DNA from: Flavobacterium sp. W4I14
GTDB lineage: Bacteria > Bacteroidota > Bacteroidia > Sphingobacteriales > Sphingobacteriaceae
DNA length: 64,000 bases
NCBI GenBank assembly: GCA_030817875.1
Contig: JAUSZU010000001.1
Span: forward strand, 1,612,001-1,676,000
Reading direction: 5' to 3'
Numbering within the stretch: position 1 is the stretch's first letter; every line of letters starts with the position of its first letter. Positions 1 to 8,378 of this stretch are shown piece by piece. The translations under genes were made by a program, and so were the position numbers. The notes below the pieces were generated by a model, which did no database searches, was not told where the DNA came from, and saw nothing but the letters and a program-made list of their open reading frames with translations.

Positions 1-1
1 A

Positions 2-946
2 GATTCGATTCAAGGTTTTGAAGAGGTTAAACCAATGGTTTTTGCAGGTATTTATCCTGTTGATACTGATGAGTTTGAAGAACTTCGCGAGGCAATGCAC
101 AAGTTGCAACTCAATGATGCATCTATTGTTTTCGAACCGGAAAGCTCTGCTGCATTAGGCTTCGGTTTCCGTTGCGGATTCCTTGGTATGTTGCACATGG
201 AGATTATCCAGGAGCGTTTGGAGCGTGAATTCGACATGACGGTTATCACAACCGTTCCCAACGTATCTTACATTGCCCACACTACTAAAGGGGATGAAAT
301 TTTTGTAAATAATCCATCTGATTTGCCCGACCCAAGTAAATTGGATTCAGTTGAAGAACCGTTTATTAAAGCAAACATCATTACCAAAGCTGATTTTGTT
401 GGTCCTGTAATGTCACTTTGTATTCAGAAAAGAGGAACAATTGTAAATCAATCGTATTTGACATCTGATCGTGTTGAGCTGGTTTTTGAAATGCCAATGG
501 GCGAAATTGTATTTGATTTTTATGATAAATTGAAAACGATCTCAAAAGGCTACGCATCTTTCGACTATCATCAGATTGGTTATCGTAAATCCGATTTGGT
601 TCGTTTAGATATGTTAATAAACGATGAGCCCGTTGATGCATTATCATCTTTAATCCATAGAAGCAATGCTTACGATTTTGGAAAGAAAATCTGTGAGAAA
701 TTAAGAGAATTAATCCCTCGCCAACAATTCGAGATTAAAATACAGGCATCAATTGGTGCTAAAGTTATTGCCCGCGAAACACTGAGTGCTTTACGTAAAG
801 ATGTAACGGCTAAATGTTATGGTGGTGATATTTCCCGTAAACGTAAGTTATTGGAAAAGCAGAAAAAAGGTAAAAAACGTATGCGCCAGGTTGGAAACGT
901 AGAGATTCCACAAAGTGCATTTATGGCGGTTTTGAAATTAGATTAA
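2..946 (+). CDS. lepA: Elongation factor 4 (LepA), C-terminal part, truncated by window edge
   Basis: LepA is a ribosome-associated translational GTPase that acts on stalled or mistranslocated ribosomes. The reading frame is open from base 2, upstream of the first in-frame Met at 35, so only about the last 314 of roughly 600 residues are here. Visible are the EF-G domain III-like segment (around [20 protein letters not shown]), the EF-G domain V-like segment, and the Lys/Arg-rich LepA-specific C-terminal domain with [20 protein letters not shown] near the end. The G domain lies outside the window. The folD gene follows 117 bp downstream on the same strand across a repeat-like spacer containing several variants of TATCAAGATAC. 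Identification is firm. Confidence 0.97.
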   Translation, partial: DSIQGFEEVKPMVFAGIYPVDTDEFEELREAMHKLQLNDASIVFEPESSAALGFGFRCGFLGMLHMEIIQERLEREFDMTVITTVPNVSYIAHTTKGDEIFVNNPSDLPDPSKLDSVEEPFIKANIITKADFVGPVMSLCIQKRGTIVNQSYLTSDRVELVFEMPMGEIVFDFYDKLKTISKGYASFDYHQIGYRKSDLVRLDMLINDEPVDALSSLIHRSNAYDFGKKICEKLRELIPRQQFEIKIQASIGAKVIARETLSALRKDVTAKCYGGDISRKRKLLEKQKKGKKRMRQVGNVEIPQSAFMAVLKLD

Positions 947-1063
947 TACATAGTATCAAGATACCAGCATTAGGTATTAAGATAAAAATATAGTTAAAGC
1001 ACAGCGATGATTGAGTTGACCATTGGTCTTGATACTTGATTCTCACTACTCGATACTTTTAGA

Positions 1064-1945
1064 ATGAAATTATTAGACGGTAAATACGTATCAGAAAAAG
1101 TTAAAGTTCAAATTGCAGAAGAAGCTGCCGAATTTTTAAACAAAAGTGGTCGCAAGCCACACCTTGTTGCAATTTTAGTTGGTAATGATGGTGGAAGCGA
1201 AACCTATGTGGCCAGTAAGATGAAAAACTGCGAAAAGGTTGGTTTTAAATCGTCGTTACATAGATATGATAACTCGGTAACTGAAGCTGAATTATTGGCG
1301 AAAATTGAAGAAATTAACCAGGATGATGATGTAGACGGTTTAATTGTTCAATTGCCTTTGCCGAAGCATATTGATCCGGAGAAAGTTACTGAAAAGATCG
1401 ATCACCGTAAAGATGTGGATGGTTTCCACCCGGTAAATTTGGGTAGAATGATGCGTAACCTGCCTTGCTTTATCCCGGCTACACCTTATGGTATTTTATT
1501 GATGCTGCAGGAATACAATATCGATACAACCGGAATGCATTGTGTGGTTGTTGGCCGCAGTAATATTGTAGGTAGCCCAATGAGCATTTTAATGGCCCGC
1601 AATGCCAATCCAGGCAATTGTACAGTAACCCTTACCCACTCTCGTACTAAAGATTTAAAAGAACAGGTTCTCCAAGCAGATATTGTGGTTGCCGCCATTG
1701 GTAAAAAGAATTTTGTTACTGCTGACATGGTTAAACCGGGAGCCATCATTATTGATGTAGGTATTAACCGCGAAACTTCTGCTGAAACCAAATCTGGCTT
1801 TAAGTTATATGGTGATGTAGATTTTGAAAATGTAGCACCTAAGGCTTCTTACATTACGCCTGTTCCTGGTGGTGTGGGTTTAATGACCATTGTGGGTTTA
1901 TTGAAAAATACATTAGCATCAGCTAGAAAAGAGATATATTCTTAA
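1064..1945 (+). CDS. folD: Bifunctional methylenetetrahydrofolate dehydrogenase / methenyltetrahydrofolate cyclohydrolase
   Basis: FolD interconverts 5,10-methylene-, 5,10-methenyl- and 10-formyl-tetrahydrofolate, feeding purine and fMet-tRNA synthesis in the cytoplasm. The protein is 293 residues, normal for the family. Seen in the sequence: the catalytic YxxxK motif (Tyr48, Lys52 in [11 protein letters not shown]), the folate-site stretch [14 protein letters not shown], the dinucleotide-binding segment [10 protein letters not shown], and the C-terminal signature [12 protein letters not shown]. The ATG at 1064 precedes the usual N-terminal KLLDGK. A strong terminator at 2001-2035 closes the unit. 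Confidence 0.98.
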   Translation: MKLLDGKYVSEKVKVQIAEEAAEFLNKSGRKPHLVAILVGNDGGSETYVASKMKNCEKVGFKSSLHRYDNSVTEAELLAKIEEINQDDDVDGLIVQLPLPKHIDPEKVTEKIDHRKDVDGFHPVNLGRMMRNLPCFIPATPYGILLMLQEYNIDTTGMHCVVVGRSNIVGSPMSILMARNANPGNCTVTLTHSRTKDLKEQVLQADIVVAAIGKKNFVTADMVKPGAIIIDVGINRETSAETKSGFKLYGDVDFENVAPKASYITPVPGGVGLMTIVGLLKNTLASARKEIYS

Positions 1946-2000
1946 GCCTAAAGTTGAAAGCTTAAAGACTAAAGAAGGGAACATACCCACTATAGATATT

Positions 2001-2035
2001 AAAAATCGGCTCAAATATTTGAGCCGATTTTTTTT
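2001..2035 (+). terminator. Rho-independent terminator of folD
   Basis: A perfect 28-bp palindrome (2003-2030, arms starting AAATCGGCTCAAAT) is followed by five further T residues. It sits 55 bp after the folD stop codon. Confidence 0.9.
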
Positions 2036-2069
2036 ACGTGTAATATTTTAAATCCTTACGTGTAATTGT

Positions 2070-2077
2070 TATATTTG
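2070..2077 (+). promoter_or_regulatory. Putative -7 promoter element of the toxin-antitoxin operon
   Basis: TATATTTG matches the Bacteroidota -7 consensus TAnnTTTG and lies 17 bp before the antitoxin start codon, implying a very short leader. No convincing -33 TTG-type element was found, so the call rests on the -7 match and position. Confidence 0.45.
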
Positions 2078-2094
2078 AATTAAAATTTAATTAG

Positions 2095-2355
2095 ATGGAC
2101 ACTAAGTTAACTTTAAGTTTTAATCAAGATGTTGTAGCAAGGGCAAAAAAATTTGCCGCTGAAAACAACATTAGCTTATCGCGATTAATAGAGCACCTCT
2201 TAACTCAGGTAACGGCCACAGAATACAAATCTTTGGAAGATTTTCCCATTTCAGATTGGGTGAGCATGGTTGCTGAGGGCGAAGTCGAGTATAAAAAAAT
2301 GTCAAAACAAACACGTAAAGATTCAAAAAACGAATATTTTTCTTCTAAAAAGTAA
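2095..2355 (+). CDS. DUF6364-type antitoxin, ribbon-helix-helix-like
   Basis: This 86-residue protein opens with a beta-strand followed by a helix-turn-helix-like stretch (MDTKLTLSFNQDVVARAKKF, then NNISLSRLIEHLLTQ), the arrangement of small ribbon-helix-helix DNA-binding antitoxins grouped as DUF6364. The basic C-terminus (KKMSKQTRKDSKNEYFSSKK) probably wraps or blocks the partner toxin. The next gene is a PIN-domain toxin starting 3 bp after this stop codon, so the two are co-translated. By analogy with VapBC pairs it would neutralise the toxin and repress the operon promoter. The family name comes from sequence pattern only; the toxin context makes the role likely. Confidence 0.75.
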   Translation: MDTKLTLSFNQDVVARAKKFAAENNISLSRLIEHLLTQVTATEYKSLEDFPISDWVSMVAEGEVEYKKMSKQTRKDSKNEYFSSKK

Positions 2356-2358
2356 TTG

Positions 2359-2778
2359 ATGAAGATATTTTTAGATGCCAATATCCTCGTTTCTGTGTTG
2401 AATAAGGAATATCCATTATTTAGTTATTCTTCGAGAATTTTGAGTTTGGCATCGCATCCGAAATTTGAAATATATACTTCTCCACTTTGTTTGGCCATTG
2501 CTTTTTACTTTGCCGAAAAGAAACATAAATCTCAATTAGCCAAGCAGAAAATCGATTTGATTTGCCAACATATTAAGATTGCTGAAAATTCATCAAAAAG
2601 TGTTTTGGATACCTTGTCAAACAAATCAATCCACGATTTTGAAGATGGTTTAGAATATTACGCTGCCAAATCTGTTAATTGTAAATGTATTATCACAGAA
2701 GATATTGAAGATTTTTATTTCTCAGAAATTGAAATTTTGAATTGCCAGGAATTTTTTAAAAGATATTTGCTAAATTAA
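2359..2778 (+). CDS. PIN-domain ribonuclease toxin (VapC-like)
   Basis: A 139-residue PIN-fold protein. PIN toxins are Mg-dependent RNases that cleave tRNA, rRNA or mRNA when freed from their antitoxin. Seen: the N-terminal strand with the first catalytic Asp (MKIFLDANILVSVL, Asp6), and the later acidic cluster IHDFEDGLEYYAAK followed by CIITEDIEDF, the usual ending of the active site. The start is taken as ATG 2359; a TTG three bases upstream is also in frame and would abut the antitoxin stop. The pair stands alone between folD and a convergent Rieske gene. Its target cannot be told from the sequence. Confidence 0.8.
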   Translation: MKIFLDANILVSVLNKEYPLFSYSSRILSLASHPKFEIYTSPLCLAIAFYFAEKKHKSQLAKQKIDLICQHIKIAENSSKSVLDTLSNKSIHDFEDGLEYYAAKSVNCKCIITEDIEDFYFSEIEILNCQEFFKRYLLN

Positions 2779-2820
2779 TTTTTTTACTAAAGCAAACTCA
2801 ATGGAGCGACTTATACCTGT

Positions 2821-3156
2821 CTATCCCCAAAGTTTACTCCACCAGCTTTCTTCAAAACCGATATAGAGGCCATCATCGCGCAATTCGGTTGGATAGATAT
2901 TAATATAATCACCTTGCCCCTCTGCTCCCCTTCCTGTGGTTAAACTGTATTCGTACCGATGGATAGGGCAAACCAGATGTCCGTTTTTGCACCAGCCACC
3001 ACTAAAATGACCCCCAGCATGCGGACAATGCGATTGGGTTGCGGTAATTTTGTCTTCATTGTTAATCAAACAGATTTGTTTTCCCGCAACTTCTATTGTT
3101 TTAATTGTATCAGGACGGGGAATTTGATTATTATTTAGCGCCTTAAACCACTTCAT
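2821..3156 (-). CDS. Rieske-type [2Fe-2S] ferredoxin
   Basis: A soluble 111-residue Rieske ferredoxin. The cluster ligands are clear: Cys44 and His46 in HCPHAGGHFSGG, and Cys63 and His66 in VCPIHRYEYSL. That is the two-ligand-box Cys-X-His ... Cys-X2-His pattern, with the spacing of ferredoxins of dioxygenase and nitrite reductase small-subunit type. There is no membrane anchor or oxygenase domain, so it should be a cytoplasmic electron carrier. ATG 3156 is preferred because the six extra residues (MPYFSC) of the longer frame are atypical for the family. No oxidoreductase partner is adjacent, so its redox partner is unknown. It is convergent with the PIN toxin and divergent from queE. Confidence 0.88.
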   Translation of the reverse strand: MKWFKALNNNQIPRPDTIKTIEVAGKQICLINNEDKITATQSHCPHAGGHFSGGWCKNGHLVCPIHRYEYSLTTGRGAEGQGDYINIYPTELRDDGLYIGFEESWWSKLWG

Positions 3157-3263
3157 ACAGCTAAAATACGGCAAATAAATATCAGTCTTATTTCATCTTT
3201 ACATTAAATTTCGAAAGAGGAACAGCATCACCATATTTTTTTAGGATATTTGCATCCTCAAAA

Positions 3264-3887
3264 ATGAAACAAGACATACCAGAAGACGGCACATTACTTC
3301 CTTTAATGGAAGAATTTTATACCATACAGGGAGAAGGATTTAATACTGGTAAAGCAGCTTATTTTATCCGTTTAGGGGGCTGCGATGTAGGCTGCCATTG
3401 GTGCGATGTGAAAGAAAGCTGGGATGCCGAAATGCATCCACTTACGGCTTCGGATGTAATTGTTGAAAATGCCGATAAATTTCCCGGTAAGGCTGTTGTA
3501 ATTACGGGTGGCGAACCCTTGATTTATAACCTGGATTATTTAACCAATAAATTAAAAGAAAGAGGTATTCTTACCTTTATCGAAACATCTGGTGCCTACC
3601 CACTTTCTGGAAATTGGGACTGGATCTGTTTATCACCAAAGAAATTTAAAGCACCAAGGCCAGATATTACACCTTTTGCGCACGAATTAAAGGTGATCGT
3701 TTTTAATAAAAGTGATTTTAAATGGGCCGAAGAGTACGCGGCTATGGTTTCTCCTACCTGCAAATTATATCTACAGCCAGAATGGTCTAAATCAAAGGAA
3801 ATTACACCCTTAATTATTGATTATGTAATGGCAAACCCAAAATGGGAAATTTCTTTGCAAACGCACAAATTTTTAAATATTCCTTAA
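3264..3887 (+). CDS. queE: 7-carboxy-7-deazaguanine synthase
   Basis: QueE is a radical-SAM enzyme that turns 6-carboxytetrahydropterin into 7-carboxy-7-deazaguanine, the ring contraction step of queuosine precursor synthesis. The 207-residue protein has the 4Fe-4S cluster motif Cys40-X3-Cys44-X2-Cys47 in GGCDVGCHWCDVKESW, the variant radical-SAM spacing used by QueE. The glycine-rich SAM-binding strand VVITGGEPLIY follows, and the substrate-loop EEFYTIQGEGFNTG sits near the N-terminus. No other queuosine gene is in the window. The stop lies 37 bp before the next gene, so they may be co-transcribed by chance. Confidence 0.95.
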   Translation: MKQDIPEDGTLLPLMEEFYTIQGEGFNTGKAAYFIRLGGCDVGCHWCDVKESWDAEMHPLTASDVIVENADKFPGKAVVITGGEPLIYNLDYLTNKLKERGILTFIETSGAYPLSGNWDWICLSPKKFKAPRPDITPFAHELKVIVFNKSDFKWAEEYAAMVSPTCKLYLQPEWSKSKEITPLIIDYVMANPKWEISLQTHKFLNIP

Positions 3888-3924
3888 AAACAATACATTA
3901 GCTTTATAACCAAATGTTAGTGTA

Positions 3925-5811
3925 ATGAAATTTCGCTTAGTCCTCTTCTTTAGCATACTGAGTATTTATTGTTTTGGGCAAAGTTCCCTGAATAAAAAGG
4001 CACAGGTTTTTTTTGAAAAATCCGGGCCATTTATTGATAAATTAGATTATGCTGCTGCCGAACAGGTATTAAAAAGTGCGGTTGAAGCTGATCCGTTATT
4101 CCAAAACGCCTACATTGTGCTTGCTGGCGTTTATAAAGTACAAAAAAAGTATGCTGAAGCCAAAGCTGCTTACGAAAAAGCCATATTGATCAATAAAACG
4201 GTAGCTCCGGCTGTAATTTATGGCTTGGCTGAAACCGAATTCGCAACTCAGGATTATTTAAAATCGAAACAGCATTTTAGTGATTTTTTGATATTAGATT
4301 CTTCATCCGATAAAGCAAGAAAAGCAAAGAAATATCTTTTAGATTGTGATTTCGCTGCCCTAGCAATTAAGAAGCCCGTAAAATATAGTCCAACAAATTT
4401 AGGTGAAGGTGTAAATACAACAGATGCTGAGTACTTTCCTGCGATAACAGCTGATGGCGAAACCCTGGTTTTTACCCGTCAGGTAAATGGTAATGAAGAT
4501 TTTTTGACCTCACAGCTTAAAAATAATAAATGGGATGCCGCTACTCCCTTATCCAGCAAAATAAATACTATCCAATACAATGAAGGGGCACAAACCATTT
4601 CGCCTGATGGGAAGTACCTTTTTTTTACGGGATGCAACCGACCAGATGGCCTAGGTAGGTGTGATATTTATGTTTCACATCGTGAGGGAAAAGATTGGGG
4701 CGAACCTTACAATGTTGGGAAACCCGTTAATTCAGAATATTGGGAATCACAACCGGCAATTAGTCCTGATGGAAGAACCTTGTATTTTATAAGTAATAGA
4801 CCAGGCGGATCTGGAGGTTATGATATTTGGAAAAGCAGCATTACCGATGAAGCTAAATGGGGACCTGCCATTAATCTTGGGCCTGACATCAACACGGTTT
4901 ATGATGAAAATACACCATTTTTGCATGCTGATGGAAGAACTTTGTATTTTTCTTCTGATGGTTGGCCAGGCTTTGGAAACAAAGATATTTATTACAGCAG
5001 AATGGACAATGATGGCAAGTGGCAAAAGCCAATTAATATCGGTTATCCAATCAATTCTTTCGAAGATGAAAGTGGTTTGGTAGTAAGTGCTGATGGAAGT
5101 TTCGGCTTGTTTTCTTCGAATTTAAAAGGAGGTTTTGGCTTACAGGATATTTATAGTTTTGGAATTCCTGAAGTTGCTAAACCGCTGAAGATTTCCTATG
5201 TGAAAGGAATTGTAAGGGACCGGGATACTAAAAAAACGATCGAAAGTAATGTTCAGGTGGTTGATCTGAAAAGCAGTAAAACTGTTTTCGACGATTATAC
5301 TGATTCAGAAACGGGTCAATTTTTAGCGGTAATGCCTGTTGGGAGTAATTATCTGTTTAATGTAAATGCTGAAGGTTATATGTTTTACTCTGAAAACTTT
5401 GAGCTCAAGGCAGGAGATATCAACAAACCTTACCAGATTGAAGTTTACATCGAAAAAATAAAGCAAGGTGGAAATGTAACCCTAAGAAACATTTTCTTCG
5501 ATACCAATAAGTTTAGTCTTTTGCCCGTCTCTATCCGTGAACTGGATCTGCTTATCGATTTTCTGCACCAAAATGAAAACGTCCAGATTGAGATTCAGGG
5601 ACACACCGATAATGTTGGCGATGATAAATTGAATGAAAAGTTATCTTTTAATCGTGCCAATGCAGTTTACGAGTACCTGATCAAAAATAGTATTGATGCT
5701 AAAAGACTTACCTTTAAGGGATTTGGAGCAAGTAAACCGATTGCTGATAATAAAACGGAATCAGGAAGAAAAAACAATCGTAGAACATCGTTTGTAATTA
5801 CTAAAATATAA
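3925..5811 (+). CDS. PorE-like OmpA-family periplasmic protein (TPR, beta-propeller, CNA-B-like, OmpA)
   Basis: A 628-residue exported protein with a signal peptide (KFRLVLFFSILSIYCFG). Domains in order: TPR repeats (about 25-145, with KKYAEAKAAYEKAILIN), PD40/WD40-like propeller blades (about 150-410, repeated ISPDGKYLFF and SPDGRTLYFISNRPGGSGGY motifs), a carboxypeptidase-regulatory-like beta domain (about 425-510), and a C-terminal OmpA peptidoglycan-binding domain (about 515-628, IQGHTDNVGDD and FNRANAVYEYL). The same domain order is found in PorE, which ties the type 9 secretion machinery to peptidoglycan, but Bacteroidota carry many paralogs of this design. T9SS involvement is therefore inference; peptidoglycan anchoring is well supported. 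Confidence 0.82.
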   Translation: MKFRLVLFFSILSIYCFGQSSLNKKAQVFFEKSGPFIDKLDYAAAEQVLKSAVEADPLFQNAYIVLAGVYKVQKKYAEAKAAYEKAILINKTVAPAVIYGLAETEFATQDYLKSKQHFSDFLILDSSSDKARKAKKYLLDCDFAALAIKKPVKYSPTNLGEGVNTTDAEYFPAITADGETLVFTRQVNGNEDFLTSQLKNNKWDAATPLSSKINTIQYNEGAQTISPDGKYLFFTGCNRPDGLGRCDIYVSHREGKDWGEPYNVGKPVNSEYWESQPAISPDGRTLYFISNRPGGSGGYDIWKSSITDEAKWGPAINLGPDINTVYDENTPFLHADGRTLYFSSDGWPGFGNKDIYYSRMDNDGKWQKPINIGYPINSFEDESGLVVSADGSFGLFSSNLKGGFGLQDIYSFGIPEVAKPLKISYVKGIVRDRDTKKTIESNVQVVDLKSSKTVFDDYTDSETGQFLAVMPVGSNYLFNVNAEGYMFYSENFELKAGDINKPYQIEVYIEKIKQGGNVTLRNIFFDTNKFSLLPVSIRELDLLIDFLHQNENVQIEIQGHTDNVGDDKLNEKLSFNRANAVYEYLIKNSIDAKRLTFKGFGASKPIADNKTESGRKNNRRTSFVITKI

Positions 5812-5823
5812 TTGGCCCATTTT

Positions 5824-6133
5824 ATGGAAATAGAAATTGAAGACTACGATATAGAAATTATTATGTTGGAGCAATATAAGCATCTAATCTTATACTGGAA
5901 AGTTGCTATTGTACTGGATGTAAAAAGATGTCTACTATCACTAATTATAAGCCTTATTTAAATAAATTAAATGATATTATTTTAAAAGGCTTTTGTCTTA
6001 AATGTGGAGGACCAGTAAATCGCTATATCGAAACTGGAGAAAATATTCAAAGCGCAGCGGTTGCCATGCACATTTAAAATGTGCTTCAAATCTCAAGGAA
6101 CAAAAAGAAGTAGTACAACTTAATGAAAAATAA
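5824..6133 (+). pseudogene. Frameshifted small zinc-ribbon protein
   Basis: No single frame is open, but three consecutive frame pieces read as one protein. Frame 1 from ATG 5824 gives MEIEIEDYDIEIIMLEQ. Frame 3 from about 5880 gives ASNLILESCYCTGCKK and then FCLKCGGPVNRYIETGE. Frame 2 from about 6050 gives GCHAHLKCASNLKEQKEV and stops at 6133. The CxxC pairs (CTGC, CLKC) plus HxxC (HLKC) look like a zinc ribbon or knuckle. Two net one-base shifts (near 5875 and 6035) break it. The stop is one base before the next ATG, the spacing expected of a former operon partner of the DUF6526 gene. Sequencing error at both sites is the main alternative. The family is not recognised. Confidence 0.7.
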
Positions 6134-6134
6134 T

Positions 6135-6551
6135 ATGTCTCAACATTACGGAAACCATAAAAGATTTTATCCACCTTTCCATTTTTTTACCATACCATTA
6201 GCAGTTTTAGGCCTGTGCTTTGCGATATATTCTTGCATTGCGATACCTACTATAATTACAGGCTTGCTTGTGCTCGCATTTTTCCTGATTGCAATTATAG
6301 CTGTAATGGCACGGATGTTTGCACTTAAAGCACAGGATAGAGCTGCAAGAGCCGAAGAAAAATTGCGTTATTACATTCTTGCGGGTAAAGCTTTCCCAGG
6401 TGGATTGAAGATGGGGCAAATTTTGGCTTTACGTTTTGCTAGTGATGAAGAATATTTGGCTTTGGTTGATAAAGCTGTGGCTGATAAGTTATCTCCTGAC
6501 GAAATTAAGAAAGCCATTAAAAATTGGCGCGGAGATTATCATAGGATTTAA
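6135..6551 (+). CDS. DUF6526 family small membrane protein
   Basis: A 138-residue protein with a short aromatic N-terminus (HYGNHKRFYPPFHFFTIP), two adjacent hydrophobic helices (about 21-60), then a cytoplasmic helix ALKAQDRAARAEEKLRYY and a conserved-looking C-terminal block ending IKKAIKNWRGDYHRI. This layout matches DUF6526, a family of unknown function found in Bacteroidota. ATG 6135 is chosen over 6123 because it falls directly after the stop of the broken zinc-ribbon gene and gives the usual short N-terminus. Function is unknown. Confidence 0.8.
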   Translation: MSQHYGNHKRFYPPFHFFTIPLAVLGLCFAIYSCIAIPTIITGLLVLAFFLIAIIAVMARMFALKAQDRAARAEEKLRYYILAGKAFPGGLKMGQILALRFASDEEYLALVDKAVADKLSPDEIKKAIKNWRGDYHRI

Positions 6552-6587
6552 TCTGGCGCTCGTTATGCTATTACGAATTTAACAGTC

Positions 6588-6640
6588 GTCATTCTCGCGC
6601 ATGCGGGAATATTAATGCGATCGCTATAAGTTTTAAGGCT
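6588..6640. repeat. Dispersed intergenic repeat copy
   Basis: GTCATTCTCGCGCATGCGGG and the following AATATTAATGCGATCG resemble a second copy at 15530-15587 (GTCATCCCGCGCAGGTGGG ... AGCGATCG). It lies in the 214-bp spacer downstream of the DUF6526 and DUF2071 genes, which converge here. No gene was seen in the spacer. Confidence 0.55.
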
Positions 6641-6765
6641 GTCTGGATGCTGCTGACAGGATTCCTCATTTCTCCCCACAATGACTTTAGCTTATGAAAT
6701 ACAGCTTGAAATTTATTTAATAAAGATTCTTCATTGCATTCAGAATGACAAAATACTTGTCAATA

Positions 6766-7482
6766 TTAAAACTTTTTCCCTTTTAGCACCCTTATTTCAG
6801 AGCCTTCAGCCAAGAATACAGAATCAGGCTTAGCTTCGTTTAAAAAAGAAAAATCATTTCCGTAGTTAATTCCAAAATCGACATTAATTTTATAATCCTT
6901 TACAGGATAAACTTGCCAGCGGGGATGCTCCACACCGTATTCAGATGTTTTATTTACGCTGATCTTAGTATAACCCCAATAATGTTCTGTAATAAATTCT
7001 TCTTCACTACCAATCTGTATTTCTTCTGCTTTTGAAGAAGAAATAAGTGAAAAATTATGCCAGGTTCGGTTATTCCAGCGATAATCTACCTCAAGCTGAT
7101 GTTCCTGTTCAATCCAAACATGTTTCATCGGAAATGTTTGGTAATTCTCCTTATAGATGGTGTTGGCTACAAAGGTGATGGCAGGCTTTGGTACAAATTC
7201 CTTAATAAATACCACTCCTCTTCTCCACGTATCTCCATCCTTAAATTTGACATAAAATCTTAAGTTAACCTCTTCAAAATCAGTGTGAAATGGAATATTA
7301 AAGCCCCGAAGTTTAACATCACTAAACATAAAGCCAACTAAACTCACATAATATTTCCCTTGCCAATCATCTAATTCACAGTGTGGAGGGAGGTATTTCG
7401 AAAGTATTTCTTTATCTACGGTATACTGTGCCAAAGCCAGTTTACGCCATTCGGCAGTGAGAAATACTTTCGGATTGTTCAA
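6766..7482 (-). CDS. DUF2071 (YqjF-like) family protein
   Basis: A 238-residue soluble protein of the DUF2071/YqjF family, with an acetoacetate-decarboxylase-like fold and no established activity. Family features seen: the opening FLTAEWRKLALAQYTVD, the stretch KYYVSLVGFMFSDVKLRGFNIPFH, the segment FYVKFKDGDTWRRGVVFIKE, and later HYWGYTKIS. It starts 2 bp after the kdsA stop codon, so it is almost certainly co-transcribed with kdsA, although no link to KDO synthesis is known. Confidence 0.85.
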   Translation of the reverse strand: MNNPKVFLTAEWRKLALAQYTVDKEILSKYLPPHCELDDWQGKYYVSLVGFMFSDVKLRGFNIPFHTDFEEVNLRFYVKFKDGDTWRRGVVFIKEFVPKPAITFVANTIYKENYQTFPMKHVWIEQEHQLEVDYRWNNRTWHNFSLISSSKAEEIQIGSEEEFITEHYWGYTKISVNKTSEYGVEHPRWQVYPVKDYKINVDFGINYGNDFSFLNEAKPDSVFLAEGSEIRVLKGKKF

Positions 7483-7484
7483 GA

Positions 7485-8297
7485 TTATAATATAGCTTGT
7501 CTGATTCTGATCAGTTTGGTTAATGTTTCTTCCAACAGGTCTAAATGTAACATATTGGCACCATCCGATTTTGCATTTGCAGGATCAGGGTGTGTTTCAA
7601 TAAATAAACCATCTGCTCCTACTGCAATTGCTGCTTTAGCGATAGTCGAAATTAATTCTGGCTTACCGCCGGTAACCCCACTACTTTGATTGGGTTGTTG
7701 TAAGGAATGTGTGCAATCCATCACTACCGGAACGCCGAAACCCTGCATTTCTGGTAAACCACGGTAATCAACAATCAGGTCCTGATAACCAAAAGTATTA
7801 CCTCTATCTGTTAAAATCACTTTGTTATTTCCGGCTTCTTTTACCTTCTCAACTGCAAATTTCATAGAACCTGCAGAAAGGAACTGACCTTTTTTAACAT
7901 TTACTACTTTTCCGGTTTCGGCTGCAGCAATTAATAAATCAGTTTGGCGACATAAAAATGCAGGGATCTGCAATACATCTACATAAGCAGCCGCCATTGC
8001 GGCCTCGCCACTTTCATGGATATCGGTAACCGTTGGCACACCAAATTCTCTACCAATCCTTTCCAAAATGCGCAAAGCTTTTTCATCGCCAATGCCTGTA
8101 AAAGAACTTCCTTTGCTCCTGTTTGCTTTTCGGTACGAACCTTTAAAAATATATGGAATCTGAAGTTTATCGGTAATTGTAATAATCTTTTCGGCAATTC
8201 TCATGGCAATATCCTCGCCTTCAATAGCGCATGGACCAGCCATTAAAAAGAAATTTCCCGAATCTGTATTTTTTAATTTATCTAAATAGTTGAGCAT
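7485..8297 (-). CDS. kdsA: 3-deoxy-8-phosphooctulonate (KDO-8-P) synthase, metal-dependent type
   Basis: KdsA condenses phosphoenolpyruvate and D-arabinose-5-phosphate to KDO-8-phosphate for lipopolysaccharide inner core. The 270-residue protein has the PEP/A5P-binding stretch GSYRKANRSKGSSFTGIG, the C-terminal-half motif TDRGNTFGYQDLIVDYRGLP, and ETHPDPANAKSDG. At the position that is Asn in the metal-free E. coli enzyme the sequence reads MAGPCAIEGED with Cys23, so this should be the metal-dependent class. The enzyme that makes its A5P substrate, kdsD, is encoded 2.4 kb away on the other strand. DUF2071 follows in the same operon. Confidence 0.97.
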   Translation of the reverse strand: MLNYLDKLKNTDSGNFFLMAGPCAIEGEDIAMRIAEKIITITDKLQIPYIFKGSYRKANRSKGSSFTGIGDEKALRILERIGREFGVPTVTDIHESGEAAMAAAYVDVLQIPAFLCRQTDLLIAAAETGKVVNVKKGQFLSAGSMKFAVEKVKEAGNNKVILTDRGNTFGYQDLIVDYRGLPEMQGFGVPVVMDCTHSLQQPNQSSGVTGGKPELISTIAKAAIAVGADGLFIETHPDPANAKSDGANMLHLDLLEETLTKLIRIRQAIL

Positions 8298-8378
8298 AGT
8301 TGAAATGTGGGATGTTGATATAAGATCTAAGATCTGAGTTTATCTCAAATCTAGCTTCTCCTATCTCACATCTAATTT

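Noticed and set aside
4820..5083. 87-codon frame inside the OmpA/PorE-like gene
   Set aside because: Shadow frame within the propeller repeats; the main frame carries all domain motifs.
5928..6077. Stand-alone 49-codon gene from ATG 5928
   Set aside because: Its ligand pairs and flanking frames fit better as the middle piece of a frameshifted longer protein.
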